DNA of 64,000 nt from an uncultured Bacteroidales bacterium (GTDB lineage Bacteria; Bacteroidota; Bacteroidia; Bacteroidales; Bacteroidaceae), in assembly GCA_937916465.1 (NCBI GenBank), contig CALFTK010000037.1:1-64000 (forward strand), written 5' to 3'. Position 1 is the first letter of the stretch; each line of letters begins with the position of its first letter. The position numbers were made by a program, and so were the translations under genes. Under the pieces are notes generated by a model that worked only from the letters and a program-made list of their open reading frames with translations, was not told the origin of the DNA and did not search any database. Below, one piece after another: positions 35,675 to 45,139 of the stretch.

Positions 35675-38110
35675 ATGAAAGAATACGGATTTTTTGATGA
35701 TAAAAATAGAGAGTATGTAATTACAGAACCGCGTACTCCTTGGCCTTGGATAAACTATTTGGGTACAGAAGACTTTTTTAGTTTGATTTCCAATACTGCC
35801 GGTGGCTATTCATTCTGCAAGGATGCAAAATTCCGCAGAATAACAAGGTATAGATATAATAACGTACCAATGGATAGTGGTGGTAAGTATTTCTACATAA
35901 ATGATGGAAAGGATATTTGGAATCCGGGGTGGAAACCTTGCAAGACAGCGCTTGATAGCTATGAATGTCGTCATGGTATGAACTATTCCAAAATAACCGG
36001 TAGCAAGAATGGTGTGGAAGCAAGTGTTCTCTATTTTGTTCCATTAAAGACTTGGGCAGAAGTTCAGAAAGTTACGCTTACCAATAATTCAAATGAAAAG
36101 AAGAGTCTTAAACTGTTCTCGTTTGTGGAGTGGTGTTTATGGAATGCAGCTACCGATATGGAGAACTTCCAAAGAAACTTTTCTACCGGCGAAGTGGAAA
36201 TAGATGGTTCTACAATTTATCATAAAACAGAATACAAAGAACGTAGAAATCACTACGCGTATTATTCTGTAAATGTTCCCATTCAAGGTTTTGAAACAGA
36301 CAGAGAGACCTTCTTTGGACTTTATAATGGATTTGACGAACCACAAACTGTATTAGAGGGCAAACCTACTAATTCAGTGGCACATGGATGGTCACCAATA
36401 GCATCTCACTATATAGAAGTGGAACTTGCTCCTGGTGAAAGTAAGGATTTGATTTTTGTCTTGGGTTATGTAGAGAATCCACAAGAAGAGAAGTTCGAAA
36501 GCAAAGGTGTTATAAATAAGGTAAGAGCTAAAGAGACTCTGGCAAAACTGGACACAGTAGCAAAGGTAGATGCTGCATTTGCAGAACTGTGCAACTATTG
36601 GGATAAATTGTTGCAGATATATACAGTTCAGAGTGGTGATGATAAGTTGGACCGTATGGTTAATATCTGGAATCAGTATCAGTGTATGATAACATTCTGC
36701 TTCTCCCGCTCAGCTTCATTCTTTGAAAGCGGTATAGGCCGTGGAATGGGATTCCGTGATTCTAATCAGGATTTGATAGGCTTTGTGCATCAAATTCCGG
36801 AGAGAGCCAGAGAGAGAATAATTGATATTGCATCTACGCAGTTCCCTGACGGTGGTTGCTATCATCAGTATCAGCCTCTTACAAAACGTGGTAACGATGG
36901 TATAGGCGGCGGTTTTAACGATGATCCTATGTGGCTGATATTCGGTACAATTGGTTATTTGCGCGAAACAGGCGATTTCTCTATTCTTGATGAACCAGTA
37001 CCATTTGATAATCAGCCCGGAAGCGAAAAGAGTCTGTTTGAACATCTAAAAATATCGTTTGAACACGTTGTAAATAATTTGGGACCTCACGGTCTGCCAT
37101 TGATAGGTCGCGCAGACTGGAATGATTGTCTGAATTTGAACTGTTTCTCAAATGATCCAAATGAGAGTTTCCAGACTACAGAAAACAAAACAGAAGGTAG
37201 CAAGGCTGAAAGCTTGATGATAGCCGGACTGTTTGTCTTCAGCGGACGCGATTATGTGGAACTATGCAAGCAACTTGGCAAGACAATTGAAGCCGAAATG
37301 GCTCAAAAAGCTATAGACAATATGGTTGAGGCTGTTAAAAAGTATGGCTGGGACGGTGAATGGTTCTTGCGTGCATACGATTATTACGGCAATAAGGTGG
37401 GTTCAAACGAAAATGAAGAGGGTAAAATCTTTATAGAATCCAACGGTTGGTGTACAATGGCAGGCATTGGATTGGAAGATGGTATGGTAGATAAAGCTCT
37501 GGATTCAGTGAAAGAGCGTTTGGACTGCGAACATGGAATAGTTCTGAATAATCCAGCCTTTACCAAATATTATATAGAGTATGGCGAAATATCAAGTTAT
37601 CCTGCAGGTTATAAAGAGAATGCGGGTATATTCTGCCATAATAATCCTTGGGTTATAATAGGTGAAACCGTTCGTGGCAATGGTAATGCGGCATGGGAAT
37701 ATTACAAAAAGATTTCTCCTGCATATATAAAAGACCAGACACTGCATAAGGTTGAACCATACGTATATTCACAGATGGTAGCAGGAAAAGATGCATTCCG
37801 TCCCGGTGAAGGTAAAAATTCATGGCTTACCGGTACTGCAGCATGGAACTACTATACTATAACCCAGTTTATTTTAGGAATAAAACCTACTTATTCAGGC
37901 CTGAAAGTTGAACCATGTATCCCATCCAAATGGAATGGATATAATGTAAAACGTCAATTCCGTGGTGCAAGCTATAATATTGAGGTTAAGAATTTGTCGG
38001 GTTCAATGAAGGGTATTAAATCATTAAAGGTTGATGGTAAACTTATAGATGGTGATACTATTCCAATTATGCCTGCAGGTTCTGTTTGCAATGTAGAGGT
38101 GGAGATGTAA
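35675..38110 (+). CDS. GH94 cellobiose phosphorylase
   Basis: 811 residues, cytoplasmic. The N-terminal beta-sandwich includes YGFFDDKNREYVIT and YRYNNVPMDSGGKYFYI; the alpha/alpha barrel has GMGFRDSNQDLIG and the catalytic Asp484 in ADWNDCLNLN. HGWSPIASHYIEVEL and CHNNPWVIIGE are typical of cellobiose phosphorylases, which convert cellobiose and phosphate to glucose 1-phosphate and glucose. Transcribed with the symporter. The hairpin at 38142-38183 ends the unit. Confidence 0.92.
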   Translation: MKEYGFFDDKNREYVITEPRTPWPWINYLGTEDFFSLISNTAGGYSFCKDAKFRRITRYRYNNVPMDSGGKYFYINDGKDIWNPGWKPCKTALDSYECRHGMNYSKITGSKNGVEASVLYFVPLKTWAEVQKVTLTNNSNEKKSLKLFSFVEWCLWNAATDMENFQRNFSTGEVEIDGSTIYHKTEYKERRNHYAYYSVNVPIQGFETDRETFFGLYNGFDEPQTVLEGKPTNSVAHGWSPIASHYIEVELAPGESKDLIFVLGYVENPQEEKFESKGVINKVRAKETLAKLDTVAKVDAAFAELCNYWDKLLQIYTVQSGDDKLDRMVNIWNQYQCMITFCFSRSASFFESGIGRGMGFRDSNQDLIGFVHQIPERARERIIDIASTQFPDGGCYHQYQPLTKRGNDGIGGGFNDDPMWLIFGTIGYLRETGDFSILDEPVPFDNQPGSEKSLFEHLKISFEHVVNNLGPHGLPLIGRADWNDCLNLNCFSNDPNESFQTTENKTEGSKAESLMIAGLFVFSGRDYVELCKQLGKTIEAEMAQKAIDNMVEAVKKYGWDGEWFLRAYDYYGNKVGSNENEEGKIFIESNGWCTMAGIGLEDGMVDKALDSVKERLDCEHGIVLNNPAFTKYYIEYGEISSYPAGYKENAGIFCHNNPWVIIGETVRGNGNAAWEYYKKISPAYIKDQTLHKVEPYVYSQMVAGKDAFRPGEGKNSWLTGTAAWNYYTITQFILGIKPTYSGLKVEPCIPSKWNGYNVKRQFRGASYNIEVKNLSGSMKGIKSLKVDGKLIDGDTIPIMPAGSVCNVEVEM

Positions 38111-38141
38111 AAAGCAAGCAAAATACATACGATTTTAATTG

Positions 38142-38183
38142 ATATGCCCCCAAAAAGTTCATTAACAACTTTTGGGGGCATAT
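38142..38183. terminator. bidirectional hairpin terminator, CCCCAAAA type
   Basis: ATATGCCCCC-AAAAA-GTT (38142-38159) pairs with AAC-TTTT-GGGGGCATAT (38167-38183), with one bulged A. It sits between GH94 (+) and the flavodiiron gene (-), so it can serve both transcripts. Related to the hairpins at 16-48 and 5129-5190. Confidence 0.75.
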
Positions 38184-38217
38184 TATAATTATTGTGGCTC
38201 AAATATTACTATCTCTC

Positions 38218-39408
38218 TTATTGAAGTAGCTTGTCTGCCATTTCTGAAGCAAGTTCTCTACATTTGGAATAGACTGATTCAGTTGGAGATTGTTTCATCT
38301 CTACGCTGTTTTCCAAAACTTCGAATCCGCTGTTGTCTGCGAATTCTTTTAGTTTTTTTACTGCAACACTTGCCCATGTGAATGAACCGAAATATCCAAA
38401 GATGCGGTTCTTAACTTCTCGGACTGAAATTTTGGATAGTATAGCTTCAATTTCAGGATAGAGGGTCAAACTATATGTTGGGCTACCCACTATCAAACCA
38501 CGATATTTGAATATATCTTTCAGAATGTAAGATGGATTGCTTTTACTTACATTGTGCATAACAATGTTTTTTACACCTCTATTTGATAACTCTGCGGCAA
38601 TAGCTTCGGCTACCTGTTCTGTATGTCCGTACATTGTGCCATATACAATTACCACACCATCTTCTGTTTCGTACTTGCTTAATCTGTCATATATGGACAC
38701 AACCTTAGAAATGTTTTCTCTCCATACAGGTCCGTGGGTACTGCATATATAGTCAATTGGCAGACTTTGTAGTTTGGTTAAAGCTCTTTGTACTGCAATA
38801 CCATATTTGCCAACAATATTGGAATAGTATCTAATCATCTCTTCCCAATATATGTCAGTATTTATGGAAGTATCTACATATCCTCCATTTAATGCACCAA
38901 AACAGCCAAATGCGTCACCCGAGAAAAGCATGTTTTCTGTTACAGAATAGGTCATCATAGTTTCTGGCCAGTGAACCATTGGGGTTAAATAAAACTTCAG
39001 ATTATTTGAACCCAAAACAAGTTCATCACCATCTTTCACCTGTAGGCAATTGTCAATTATTCCATAATAACCTTCTATCATACTCAATGTCTGCTTGTTT
39101 CCTACTATCTGTATGTTGGGATAGTGGTTACGAATAAGAGCAATACTGCCGGAATGATCGGGCTCCATGTGGTTTATTATGAGATAATCTATAGGCTTAT
39201 TATCAATTATGCTTTTTATTTTTTGCAGGTAATATTCAAAAAATGCACTATCTACTGTATCAATAAGTGCAATCTTATTGTCTGTTATCAGATATGAATT
39301 ATATGATACACCGTATGGTAATGGCCACATTCCTTCAAACAGATGCTTATTGCGGTCATTAACACCTACATAATGTACGTTCTCAGTAATTTTTGTGCTG
39401 TATGTCAT
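38218..39408 (-). CDS. flavodiiron protein (A-type flavoprotein)
   Basis: 396 residues from ATG 39408 (MTYSTKITENVHYVG); a start at 39435 adds nine residues without family support. The N-terminal metallo-beta-lactamase-like domain carries the diiron ligands in NHMEPDHSG and later His/Asp residues (STHGP, SGDAFG). The C-terminal flavodoxin domain begins VIVYGTMYGHTEQVAEAIA. The family reduces O2 to water, or NO to N2O, protecting anaerobes. Cytoplasmic. Confidence 0.93.
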   Translation of the reverse strand: MTYSTKITENVHYVGVNDRNKHLFEGMWPLPYGVSYNSYLITDNKIALIDTVDSAFFEYYLQKIKSIIDNKPIDYLIINHMEPDHSGSIALIRNHYPNIQIVGNKQTLSMIEGYYGIIDNCLQVKDGDELVLGSNNLKFYLTPMVHWPETMMTYSVTENMLFSGDAFGCFGALNGGYVDTSINTDIYWEEMIRYYSNIVGKYGIAVQRALTKLQSLPIDYICSTHGPVWRENISKVVSIYDRLSKYETEDGVVIVYGTMYGHTEQVAEAIAAELSNRGVKNIVMHNVSKSNPSYILKDIFKYRGLIVGSPTYSLTLYPEIEAILSKISVREVKNRIFGYFGSFTWASVAVKKLKEFADNSGFEVLENSVEMKQSPTESVYSKCRELASEMADKLLQ

Positions 39409-39552
39409 TATTTTTTTGTTATTAATCTCTTGCAAAAGTATGGATTTTTTGCTGTTCCATCAATAATTGCCATTTTGATTTATACTTACGTGGGTGATAT
39501 TTTCGGCATTTTTATAATTTGTGAAATAATCTTTATAAATAGGGCAGTTGAA

Positions 39553-39582
39553 TTGCGTTATGGATTATTTTATCTAAATTTG
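39553..39582 (+). promoter_or_regulatory. promoter close to consensus before a small ORF
   Basis: TTG (39553-39555), 19 bases, TAAATTTG (39575-39582). The predicted start point at about 39588 is within a few bases of the ATG at 39591, so any mRNA would be nearly leaderless. Confidence 0.55.
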
Positions 39583-39590
39583 TATCCGCT

Positions 39591-39968
39591 ATGGTAATAC
39601 TATGCCGTTATATATTGCTGTTTTATGCAACCCTGTTTTGTAATTTTCAGGAAGTAACTTCTATTCCGGAATTAGAACAGAATTGTTGTTGTGTAGAGGA
39701 CTACCTCTATGATGACTTAGGTTGTAGTTCTGTTTATGAACATAACGGCTTGTTATCATCACAAGGCAGACAGGTTAAAGTATCTCGCGACCAATCCCAG
39801 AAACGCTTAAAGCAGAATTCCAAGAATAGTTTAACCCTTTCAACTGTTGTTAAGCCGGACCTTTTTGATTTTACATTAAAGAGCTATGCCGGTTTCTCGC
39901 CCTTTTTTGCAGGGCTTATAACCTATAAACATTCTCATCTTACTATCTTGCGAAGATATATCATTTAG
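39591..39968 (+). CDS. hypothetical small protein, uncertain
   Basis: 125-codon ORF in an otherwise empty 617-bp stretch (39436-40052). A hydrophobic N-terminus (MVILCRYILLFYATLFC) resembles a signal peptide or membrane segment, and a CCCVEDYLYDDLGC cluster gives most of its cysteines. I recognise no family. A strong promoter just upstream and a hairpin after it (39989-40010, AGGACAGC with GCTGTGTCCT, two bases bulged) show that something is transcribed here. It could equally be a non-coding RNA, because the predicted start point nearly coincides with the ATG. Confidence 0.4.
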   Translation: MVILCRYILLFYATLFCNFQEVTSIPELEQNCCCVEDYLYDDLGCSSVYEHNGLLSSQGRQVKVSRDQSQKRLKQNSKNSLTLSTVVKPDLFDFTLKSYAGFSPFFAGLITYKHSHLTILRRYII

Positions 39969-40052
39969 TGTCATATTCTGTTTTTTATAGGACAGCTAAG
40001 GCTGTGTCCTAACTATTTCTTTGATATTTTAAATACAAAACAGAAACAGATT

Positions 40053-40505
40053 ATGATAAATTCAGAATTCGTTAAGGTCCATTCTGTAATGGATACTATT
40101 GTATATGTGGCTTTAATAATTGCAGGTGCATTATTAATTCTTTTGCCATTAGGTCAAATTAGTGTGATTTTTGGTTGTTTTTTAATAATAGCCGGTATTG
40201 TAGTTGCACTTATCAATAAATCGGAATATAAAAATGTTCAATTAAAAGGACATTATAAGAAACTGGAATATTACTATCCCTTAAAAAAAAGATCGGAAAT
40301 AATTGCTTCCATTTCGGGTGAATCGGGAATAGAACTTTTACCACCCGATACTGATGGACAGGATATTTTAAGATTGGATGTATATTTTGCAAAGTCGGAT
40401 GATAAGGCCTATCTGCAACTGTTAAGGTATGTGCCTTATACCTACGAACCAGCCTCAATGATTTTCGAAGTCAACAAGAGTTCAATCCAAAAACTATTAG
40501 CATAA
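40053..40505 (+). CDS. hypothetical membrane protein
   Basis: 150 residues. Two hydrophobic segments (about 13-32 and 36-54) are separated by a short turn, and a ~95-residue soluble C-terminal domain follows. No known family is recognised. The stop shares a base with the start of the antiporter (TAATG), so the two are co-translated and the protein may assist ion transport. Confidence 0.75.
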   Translation: MINSEFVKVHSVMDTIVYVALIIAGALLILLPLGQISVIFGCFLIIAGIVVALINKSEYKNVQLKGHYKKLEYYYPLKKRSEIIASISGESGIELLPPDTDGQDILRLDVYFAKSDDKAYLQLLRYVPYTYEPASMIFEVNKSSIQKLLA

Positions 40506-41455
40506 TGGAATATCTAATTTTGATAGCGTCACTTGGCGGTATAGTATTTGGAGCTGATTTCCTGGTTGCAGGGGCTGTCTCTTTAGCAAGAAGATTCAAA
40601 GTTTCCGATTTTGTAATAGGTGCAGCAATAGTGGGAGTAGGTACCTCCATGCCGGAATTGGTTGTGAGTTTTATGGGTGCTATAAACGGAAATGCCGATG
40701 TTGCAATTGGTAATGTTGTAGGTTCAAATATTTTTAATGTGTTGGGAATACTTGGACTTACCGCGGTTTTCTTTCCCGTGGCAATAGAAAAGAAAAACAT
40801 GAAGTTTGAAATACCTTTATGTATAGCCGTATCTGTATTATTGATGATACTCGCTTTCAATTTTTTTAATGGAACAGCTGCAACTATTGGACGATTTGAT
40901 GGATGGATATTGTTGCTCTCTTTTGTGGGCTTTCTGTGGTATTCATTTGCGCGAGACAGAAAAGACAGTAACGATTCAACAGATAATATAACTGATGAAA
41001 TATCGCCTTTATGGCTGGCAATTGTTAAAGTTGTTGGCGGATTGGCATTGTTAATAGTCAGTTGTGATTTCTTTGTAGATAATGCAGTCCTTATAGCAAA
41101 GAGGTTTGGAGTAAACGATGCCTTTATATCTCTTACACTTATTGCTTGTGGTACATCACTGCCTGAACTCGCTGCATCAGTTGCGGCTGCGGTGAAGAAG
41201 AATACTGATATGGCTCTGGGTAATATTGTAGGTTCTAATATCTTTAATATAACTCTCATATTGGGATTAAGTTCACAAGTTATGCCACTTACCTCATCGG
41301 GAATAACATATATAGACTATATAGTAATGATAGTTGCGGCAGTGCTTGTTTTGTTGATAGGTTTTGTTGGCAAAATCAATAGAATAAGTGGTCTGTTTAT
41401 GTTTATCTGTTTCGTGCTATATAATTGGTATCTTATTTCTAATCAAATAGTATAA
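40505..41455 (+). CDS. calcium/sodium antiporter (CaCA family, YrbG-like)
   Basis: 316 residues with ~10 membrane helices in two inverted repeats. The alpha repeats are VGVGTSMPELVVSFMGAINGNADVAIGNVVGSNIFN and ACGTSLPELAASVAAAVKKNTDMALGNIVGSNIFN; the G-T-S-x-P-E and G-N-x-V-G-S-N motifs form the ion path. It is downstream of the small membrane protein and 5 bp before the phosphate symporter. A 262-codon antisense frame over it is a shadow. Confidence 0.93.
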   Translation: MEYLILIASLGGIVFGADFLVAGAVSLARRFKVSDFVIGAAIVGVGTSMPELVVSFMGAINGNADVAIGNVVGSNIFNVLGILGLTAVFFPVAIEKKNMKFEIPLCIAVSVLLMILAFNFFNGTAATIGRFDGWILLLSFVGFLWYSFARDRKDSNDSTDNITDEISPLWLAIVKVVGGLALLIVSCDFFVDNAVLIAKRFGVNDAFISLTLIACGTSLPELAASVAAAVKKNTDMALGNIVGSNIFNITLILGLSSQVMPLTSSGITYIDYIVMIVAAVLVLLIGFVGKINRISGLFMFICFVLYNWYLISNQIV

Positions 41456-41460
41456 TTTTT

Positions 41461-43197
41461 ATGGGAATACTTCAAGTATTTACACTATTGGGAGCATTGG
41501 GAATGTTCCTTTATGGTATGAATTTGATGAGTTCCGGATTGCAAAAAGCTTCGGGTGATAAGTTGCGCGGTTTTCTTACTGCAATGACATCAAATCCCTT
41601 CAAAGGGGTTATGACAGGTTTAGGAATTACCTCTATTATTCAGTCTTCATCGGCAACAACTGTTATGGTTGTTAGCTTTGTGAATGCCGGTCTTCTTACA
41701 CTTGCACAGGCAATAGGTGTCATTATGGGCGCAAATATAGGAACTACAGTGACCGCATGGCTGGTTTCCTGGCTTGGATTTAAGGCTGATATTTCAATCC
41801 TTGCCGTACCTTTAATGGCATTGGCATTCCTCTTCTCAAATTCAAAGAAGAATCAAAGGCAGAATATTGGTGAACTTCTTGTAGGCTTCTGCCTGCTGTT
41901 TTTGGGTCTCTCTTTTATGAAGGAATCCGTTCCCGATTTGAATGAAACCCCACAGGTTTTGGATTTTGTCAAGACATGGTCCAGTCATGGTTTCGGTTCG
42001 GTGCTTATATTCCTGGCCTTTGGTACTCTCCTCACACTTGTGCTTCAATCGTCATCTGCCACAATGGCTATCACACTCATTATGCTCAGTATGGGTTGGA
42101 TACCATTTGATATGGCTTGTGCCATGGTTCTTGGTGAAAATATCGGTACAACAATTACTGCAAATATTGCTGCATCAGTAGGTAATACTCAGGCTAAGAG
42201 GGCAGCAATGTCTCATACTATATTCAATCTGTTTGGAGTAGTATGGGCATTAATTTTCTTCAAACCATTCTTAATGCTTGTAGGTAAAATTATTGAACTC
42301 TTCGGTCTGCCTAACCCTGCAGCCGAAGGTTTTGTGGTAAGCAGTTCAGTCTCTGTTGAAGGTACAGCCGCACTTTACGGACTCTCTATGTTGCATACTC
42401 TTTTCAATACTATCAATACTTGTATTCTTATATGGTTTGTAAAACTTATAGAGAAAATAGTTGTATTTATTATTAAAACTCCAAAGAATCAAGAGCAGGA
42501 AATGTTTAGATTGAAATATATTTCTGCCGGTCCTTTAGCTACTCCTGAACTTGCAACTGAACAGGCGTTTAATGAGATTACACATTTTGCTCAGATATCT
42601 AGAAATGGACTTTCTTATGTAAGACAGGCTATTGCTGAAAGTAATGGCGATAAGTTTGAAGAATTACGTAACAAGTTGGTCAAATATGAAGAGATATCAG
42701 ATAGAATAGATTACGAAATAGCAACGTTCTTGAATGCAGTCTCTGTGAGTGATATTAGTCAAACAACGTCTTACAAGATTAAAGCCATGTATAAGATTAT
42801 TGGTGAATTGGAATCTTTAGGCGATTCGGGTGAAGCTATAAGCCGTATTCTTTCCCGCAAGAATATCCACAACAAGAAATTTGATGCTGCAAAATTGCAG
42901 AAACTTGACGATATGGTAAATGTGGTAGATGATGCCTATCAGGCAATGCTCTATAATCTTGATGCCGCTCACAAAGGTATGCTTGTTGAAGTGTCAAATG
43001 CATATAATGCAGAGGAATATATTAACCAGTTAAGAAACAATCTGCGTGATGCAGAAATAGAGGATATTGAAGATGGCGATAAGAACTATCAAACCAGTGT
43101 TTATTACATAGATGTTGTAAATGAATTGGAAAGGATGGGTGATTTTATTATCAATATTTCACAAAATTTGGAAAGGGCTTTCATAAATAATGATTGA
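41461..43197 (+). CDS. Na/Pi cotransporter family protein with PhoU-like tail
   Basis: 578 residues. The membrane domain (1-~340) has two repeats with the signatures IIQSSSATTVMVVSFV and VLQSSSATMAITLIML, and GANIGTTVTAW/GENIGTTITAN, typical of the NptA/YjbB family. Residues ~375-578 form a helical PhoU-like domain. Imports or exports phosphate with Na+. A terminator follows at 43216-43264. Confidence 0.92.
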   Translation: MGILQVFTLLGALGMFLYGMNLMSSGLQKASGDKLRGFLTAMTSNPFKGVMTGLGITSIIQSSSATTVMVVSFVNAGLLTLAQAIGVIMGANIGTTVTAWLVSWLGFKADISILAVPLMALAFLFSNSKKNQRQNIGELLVGFCLLFLGLSFMKESVPDLNETPQVLDFVKTWSSHGFGSVLIFLAFGTLLTLVLQSSSATMAITLIMLSMGWIPFDMACAMVLGENIGTTITANIAASVGNTQAKRAAMSHTIFNLFGVVWALIFFKPFLMLVGKIIELFGLPNPAAEGFVVSSSVSVEGTAALYGLSMLHTLFNTINTCILIWFVKLIEKIVVFIIKTPKNQEQEMFRLKYISAGPLATPELATEQAFNEITHFAQISRNGLSYVRQAIAESNGDKFEELRNKLVKYEEISDRIDYEIATFLNAVSVSDISQTTSYKIKAMYKIIGELESLGDSGEAISRILSRKNIHNKKFDAAKLQKLDDMVNVVDDAYQAMLYNLDAAHKGMLVEVSNAYNAEEYINQLRNNLRDAEIEDIEDGDKNYQTSVYYIDVVNELERMGDFIINISQNLERAFINND

Positions 43198-43215
43198 TAG
43201 TTAATAAGTCTGTTT

Positions 43216-43264
43216 CTCTCCCGATAAATACTTTTGTAAATGGTGAAATCGGGAGAGTTTTTTT
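43216..43264 (+). terminator. rho-independent terminator
   Basis: CTCTCCCGAT (43216-43225) pairs perfectly with ATCGGGAGAG (43248-43257), followed by a run of seven T. Confidence 0.85.
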
Positions 43265-43317
43265 GTTATGCACTTGAATGTATTTGCATTCGCTATGTAA
43301 AACAATGAAGCAAGTTG

Positions 43318-43348
43318 TTTGTTTATAGCCCGGTTATTCGTACCTTTG
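43318..43348 (+). promoter_or_regulatory. consensus promoter of the O-antigen-ligase-like gene
   Basis: TTTG (43318-43321), 19 bases, TACCTTTG (43341-43348): an exact fit to the Bacteroidota consensus. It rules out the upstream start at 43319 and supports ATG 43385. Confidence 0.8.
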
Positions 43349-43384
43349 CGCAAGACAAATTTAAACACACATATATATAAAACT

Positions 43385-44986
43385 ATGAAAAGACATTTTG
43401 AAAATCTTCATCTAATTGATTTGTTGGCTCTGTCAATGTTTCTGGTATTTGTTGTTACATGGATTAATAATCCTACCCATGCCGCTTTTTACAAGATGTA
43501 TGACATATCACTTTATGTTGTGGCATATTCTCTTTTAAGAATGTTTGCTTTGTGGAATATGAGACTGTTAGGCAGAATTGTCTCTATTGCTATAGCGCTG
43601 GCTGCATTATGGCAGATAACTTATGCTCTTTTACAAATGTTGGGAGTTTATGAATCTCATAATTATCTATATCCTATGACCGGGTCTTTTAATAATCCGG
43701 GCCCTTTTGGCGGTTTTTTGGCTGTTTGCGCAAGCATACTGATTCCATGTTGTATAAAGGAAGAAAACAGATTGTTAAAAATTCTGTATGCACTATCTGC
43801 TGTACTGTCTTTAATAGTAATGCCGGCAACACTCAGTAGAACCTCTTTGCTGGCTTTCGGTGTTAGTATGCTTGTATATGGTATCTCTCACAAGCGAATT
43901 CGAAGACAATTTAAAAGATATTGGATGGTGATTGTTCTGATTATTTCTGTCGCTGTGACAACTGCTTATCTTTATAAAAAAGATTCCGCTGACGGTAGGG
44001 CGTATATAAATAAAATAAGCCTTTCCGCAATTCAAAGCAATGGCATAAAAGGAAGTGGATTGGCAAATTACGCATCTTCATACGGTAAATCACAGACGGA
44101 ATACTTTGCACCCCATATAGAAGATATACTTCAAGCAAAAGAGACCGTGAAGATAGAGCGAGAACGGATGATAGCTGATTGTCCCGCGTATGCCTTTAAT
44201 GAATACCTGGAATTAGGAGTGGAATGTGGTGTAGTGGGGCTTATTATCTATCTGCTACTAATATCTGTGTCAATAACTACATTGTATAGAGAACAATCGG
44301 TATGGTGTTATGGTTTGATAGCACTTTCAATATTCGCACTTTTTTCCTATCCGTTTAAGATGATGCTATTCTGTGTTATGCTGGCTTTTTTTGTGGCAAT
44401 AACAGGAATAAAACCAGGCAAAAACAGAACCCTATTCCCTGTGTATGTAACATTCTTGATGGCTTTGGTTTTTGTTATGGCAGGATATAGCAGATACAAA
44501 ACTGCAAAAGTGGCTGAACGCTCTTTGGAGAAGGCAATGACTCTGTACGATATTAAATATTACGAAGCTTTTACAGAAGAGTGCGTTTCGTTTCAGGATG
44601 CTTTGTTGCATAAATACAGTTTTATGTTTGCGTTTGGTCAATCGCTTAATAAATGTGGTGAATATGCAAAAAGTGACTCTATATTAGAGATGGGAGCAGC
44701 TATCAGTTCAGATCCGATGTTCTGGAATGTAATGGGTAATAATGCCAAAGCGCTGCAGCAGTATGACAGAGCGGAAGAGTGCTACCTAAGAGCATTTAAT
44801 ATGCTCCCAAATAGATTGTATCCGCTTACATTACTTGCAGAACTGTACTACGCAACAGGTGATAGTTGCGCCTTTATAAGAATGAAAGATATAGTGAACA
44901 ATTTCAAGCCAAAGGTGGAATCGGTGCAAACAGAAAAACTTAGAGAAGAGATCAATTCACTCAGTTTTAACTGTTATTCCGATTGA
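43385..44986 (+). CDS. O-antigen ligase-like (Wzy_C) membrane protein with TPR tail
   Basis: 533 residues from ATG 43385. About 12 membrane helices, with a periplasmic loop containing GSGLANYASSYGKSQTEYF and a downstream EYLELGVECGVVGLI, the typical layout of the Wzy_C/WaaL polymerase-ligase superfamily. SFNNPGPFGGFLA is the conserved N-terminal helix motif. Residues ~430-520 are TPR-like (FWNVMGNNAKALQQYDRAEECYLRAF). Substrate unknown: lipopolysaccharide, exopolysaccharide or protein glycosylation. The 3' end overlaps the CNNM remnant by 13 bp. Confidence 0.85.
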   Translation: MKRHFENLHLIDLLALSMFLVFVVTWINNPTHAAFYKMYDISLYVVAYSLLRMFALWNMRLLGRIVSIAIALAALWQITYALLQMLGVYESHNYLYPMTGSFNNPGPFGGFLAVCASILIPCCIKEENRLLKILYALSAVLSLIVMPATLSRTSLLAFGVSMLVYGISHKRIRRQFKRYWMVIVLIISVAVTTAYLYKKDSADGRAYINKISLSAIQSNGIKGSGLANYASSYGKSQTEYFAPHIEDILQAKETVKIERERMIADCPAYAFNEYLELGVECGVVGLIIYLLLISVSITTLYREQSVWCYGLIALSIFALFSYPFKMMLFCVMLAFFVAITGIKPGKNRTLFPVYVTFLMALVFVMAGYSRYKTAKVAERSLEKAMTLYDIKYYEAFTEECVSFQDALLHKYSFMFAFGQSLNKCGEYAKSDSILEMGAAISSDPMFWNVMGNNAKALQQYDRAEECYLRAFNMLPNRLYPLTLLAELYYATGDSCAFIRMKDIVNNFKPKVESVQTEKLREEINSLSFNCYSD

Positions 44987-45072
44987 TATTCTCTCTTCTT
45001 AACAAGAATCTTATCAATCCTAGGGCCATCCATATCTACCACTTCCAAAAGAATTAATATATCGAAGTCTAT
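44974..45072 (-). pseudogene. C-terminal remnant of a CBS/CorC_HlyC (CNNM-type) transporter
   Basis: Between stops at 45073-45075 and 44974-44976 the minus strand reads 32 open codons ending VVDMDGPRIDKILVKKREY-QSE. This matches how CorC_HlyC domains of gliding/hemolysin-like CNNM proteins commonly end. No start codon and no upstream domain remain, and the next 70 bp belong to the epimerase leader. I take it as the surviving tail of a deleted gene. It is too short for certainty. Confidence 0.55.
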
Positions 45073-45139
45073 TTAAATACACTATGTTGTTGCTTTTTTT
45101 ATAGATTTGTGAGTTAATATTATAAGTCAGTTGAATAAT

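Noticed and set aside
40471..41259. 262-codon minus-strand ORF
   Set aside because: Antisense to the Ca/Na antiporter, whose motifs are intact; low-complexity Ser/Ile/Ala/Asn-rich product with no domain.
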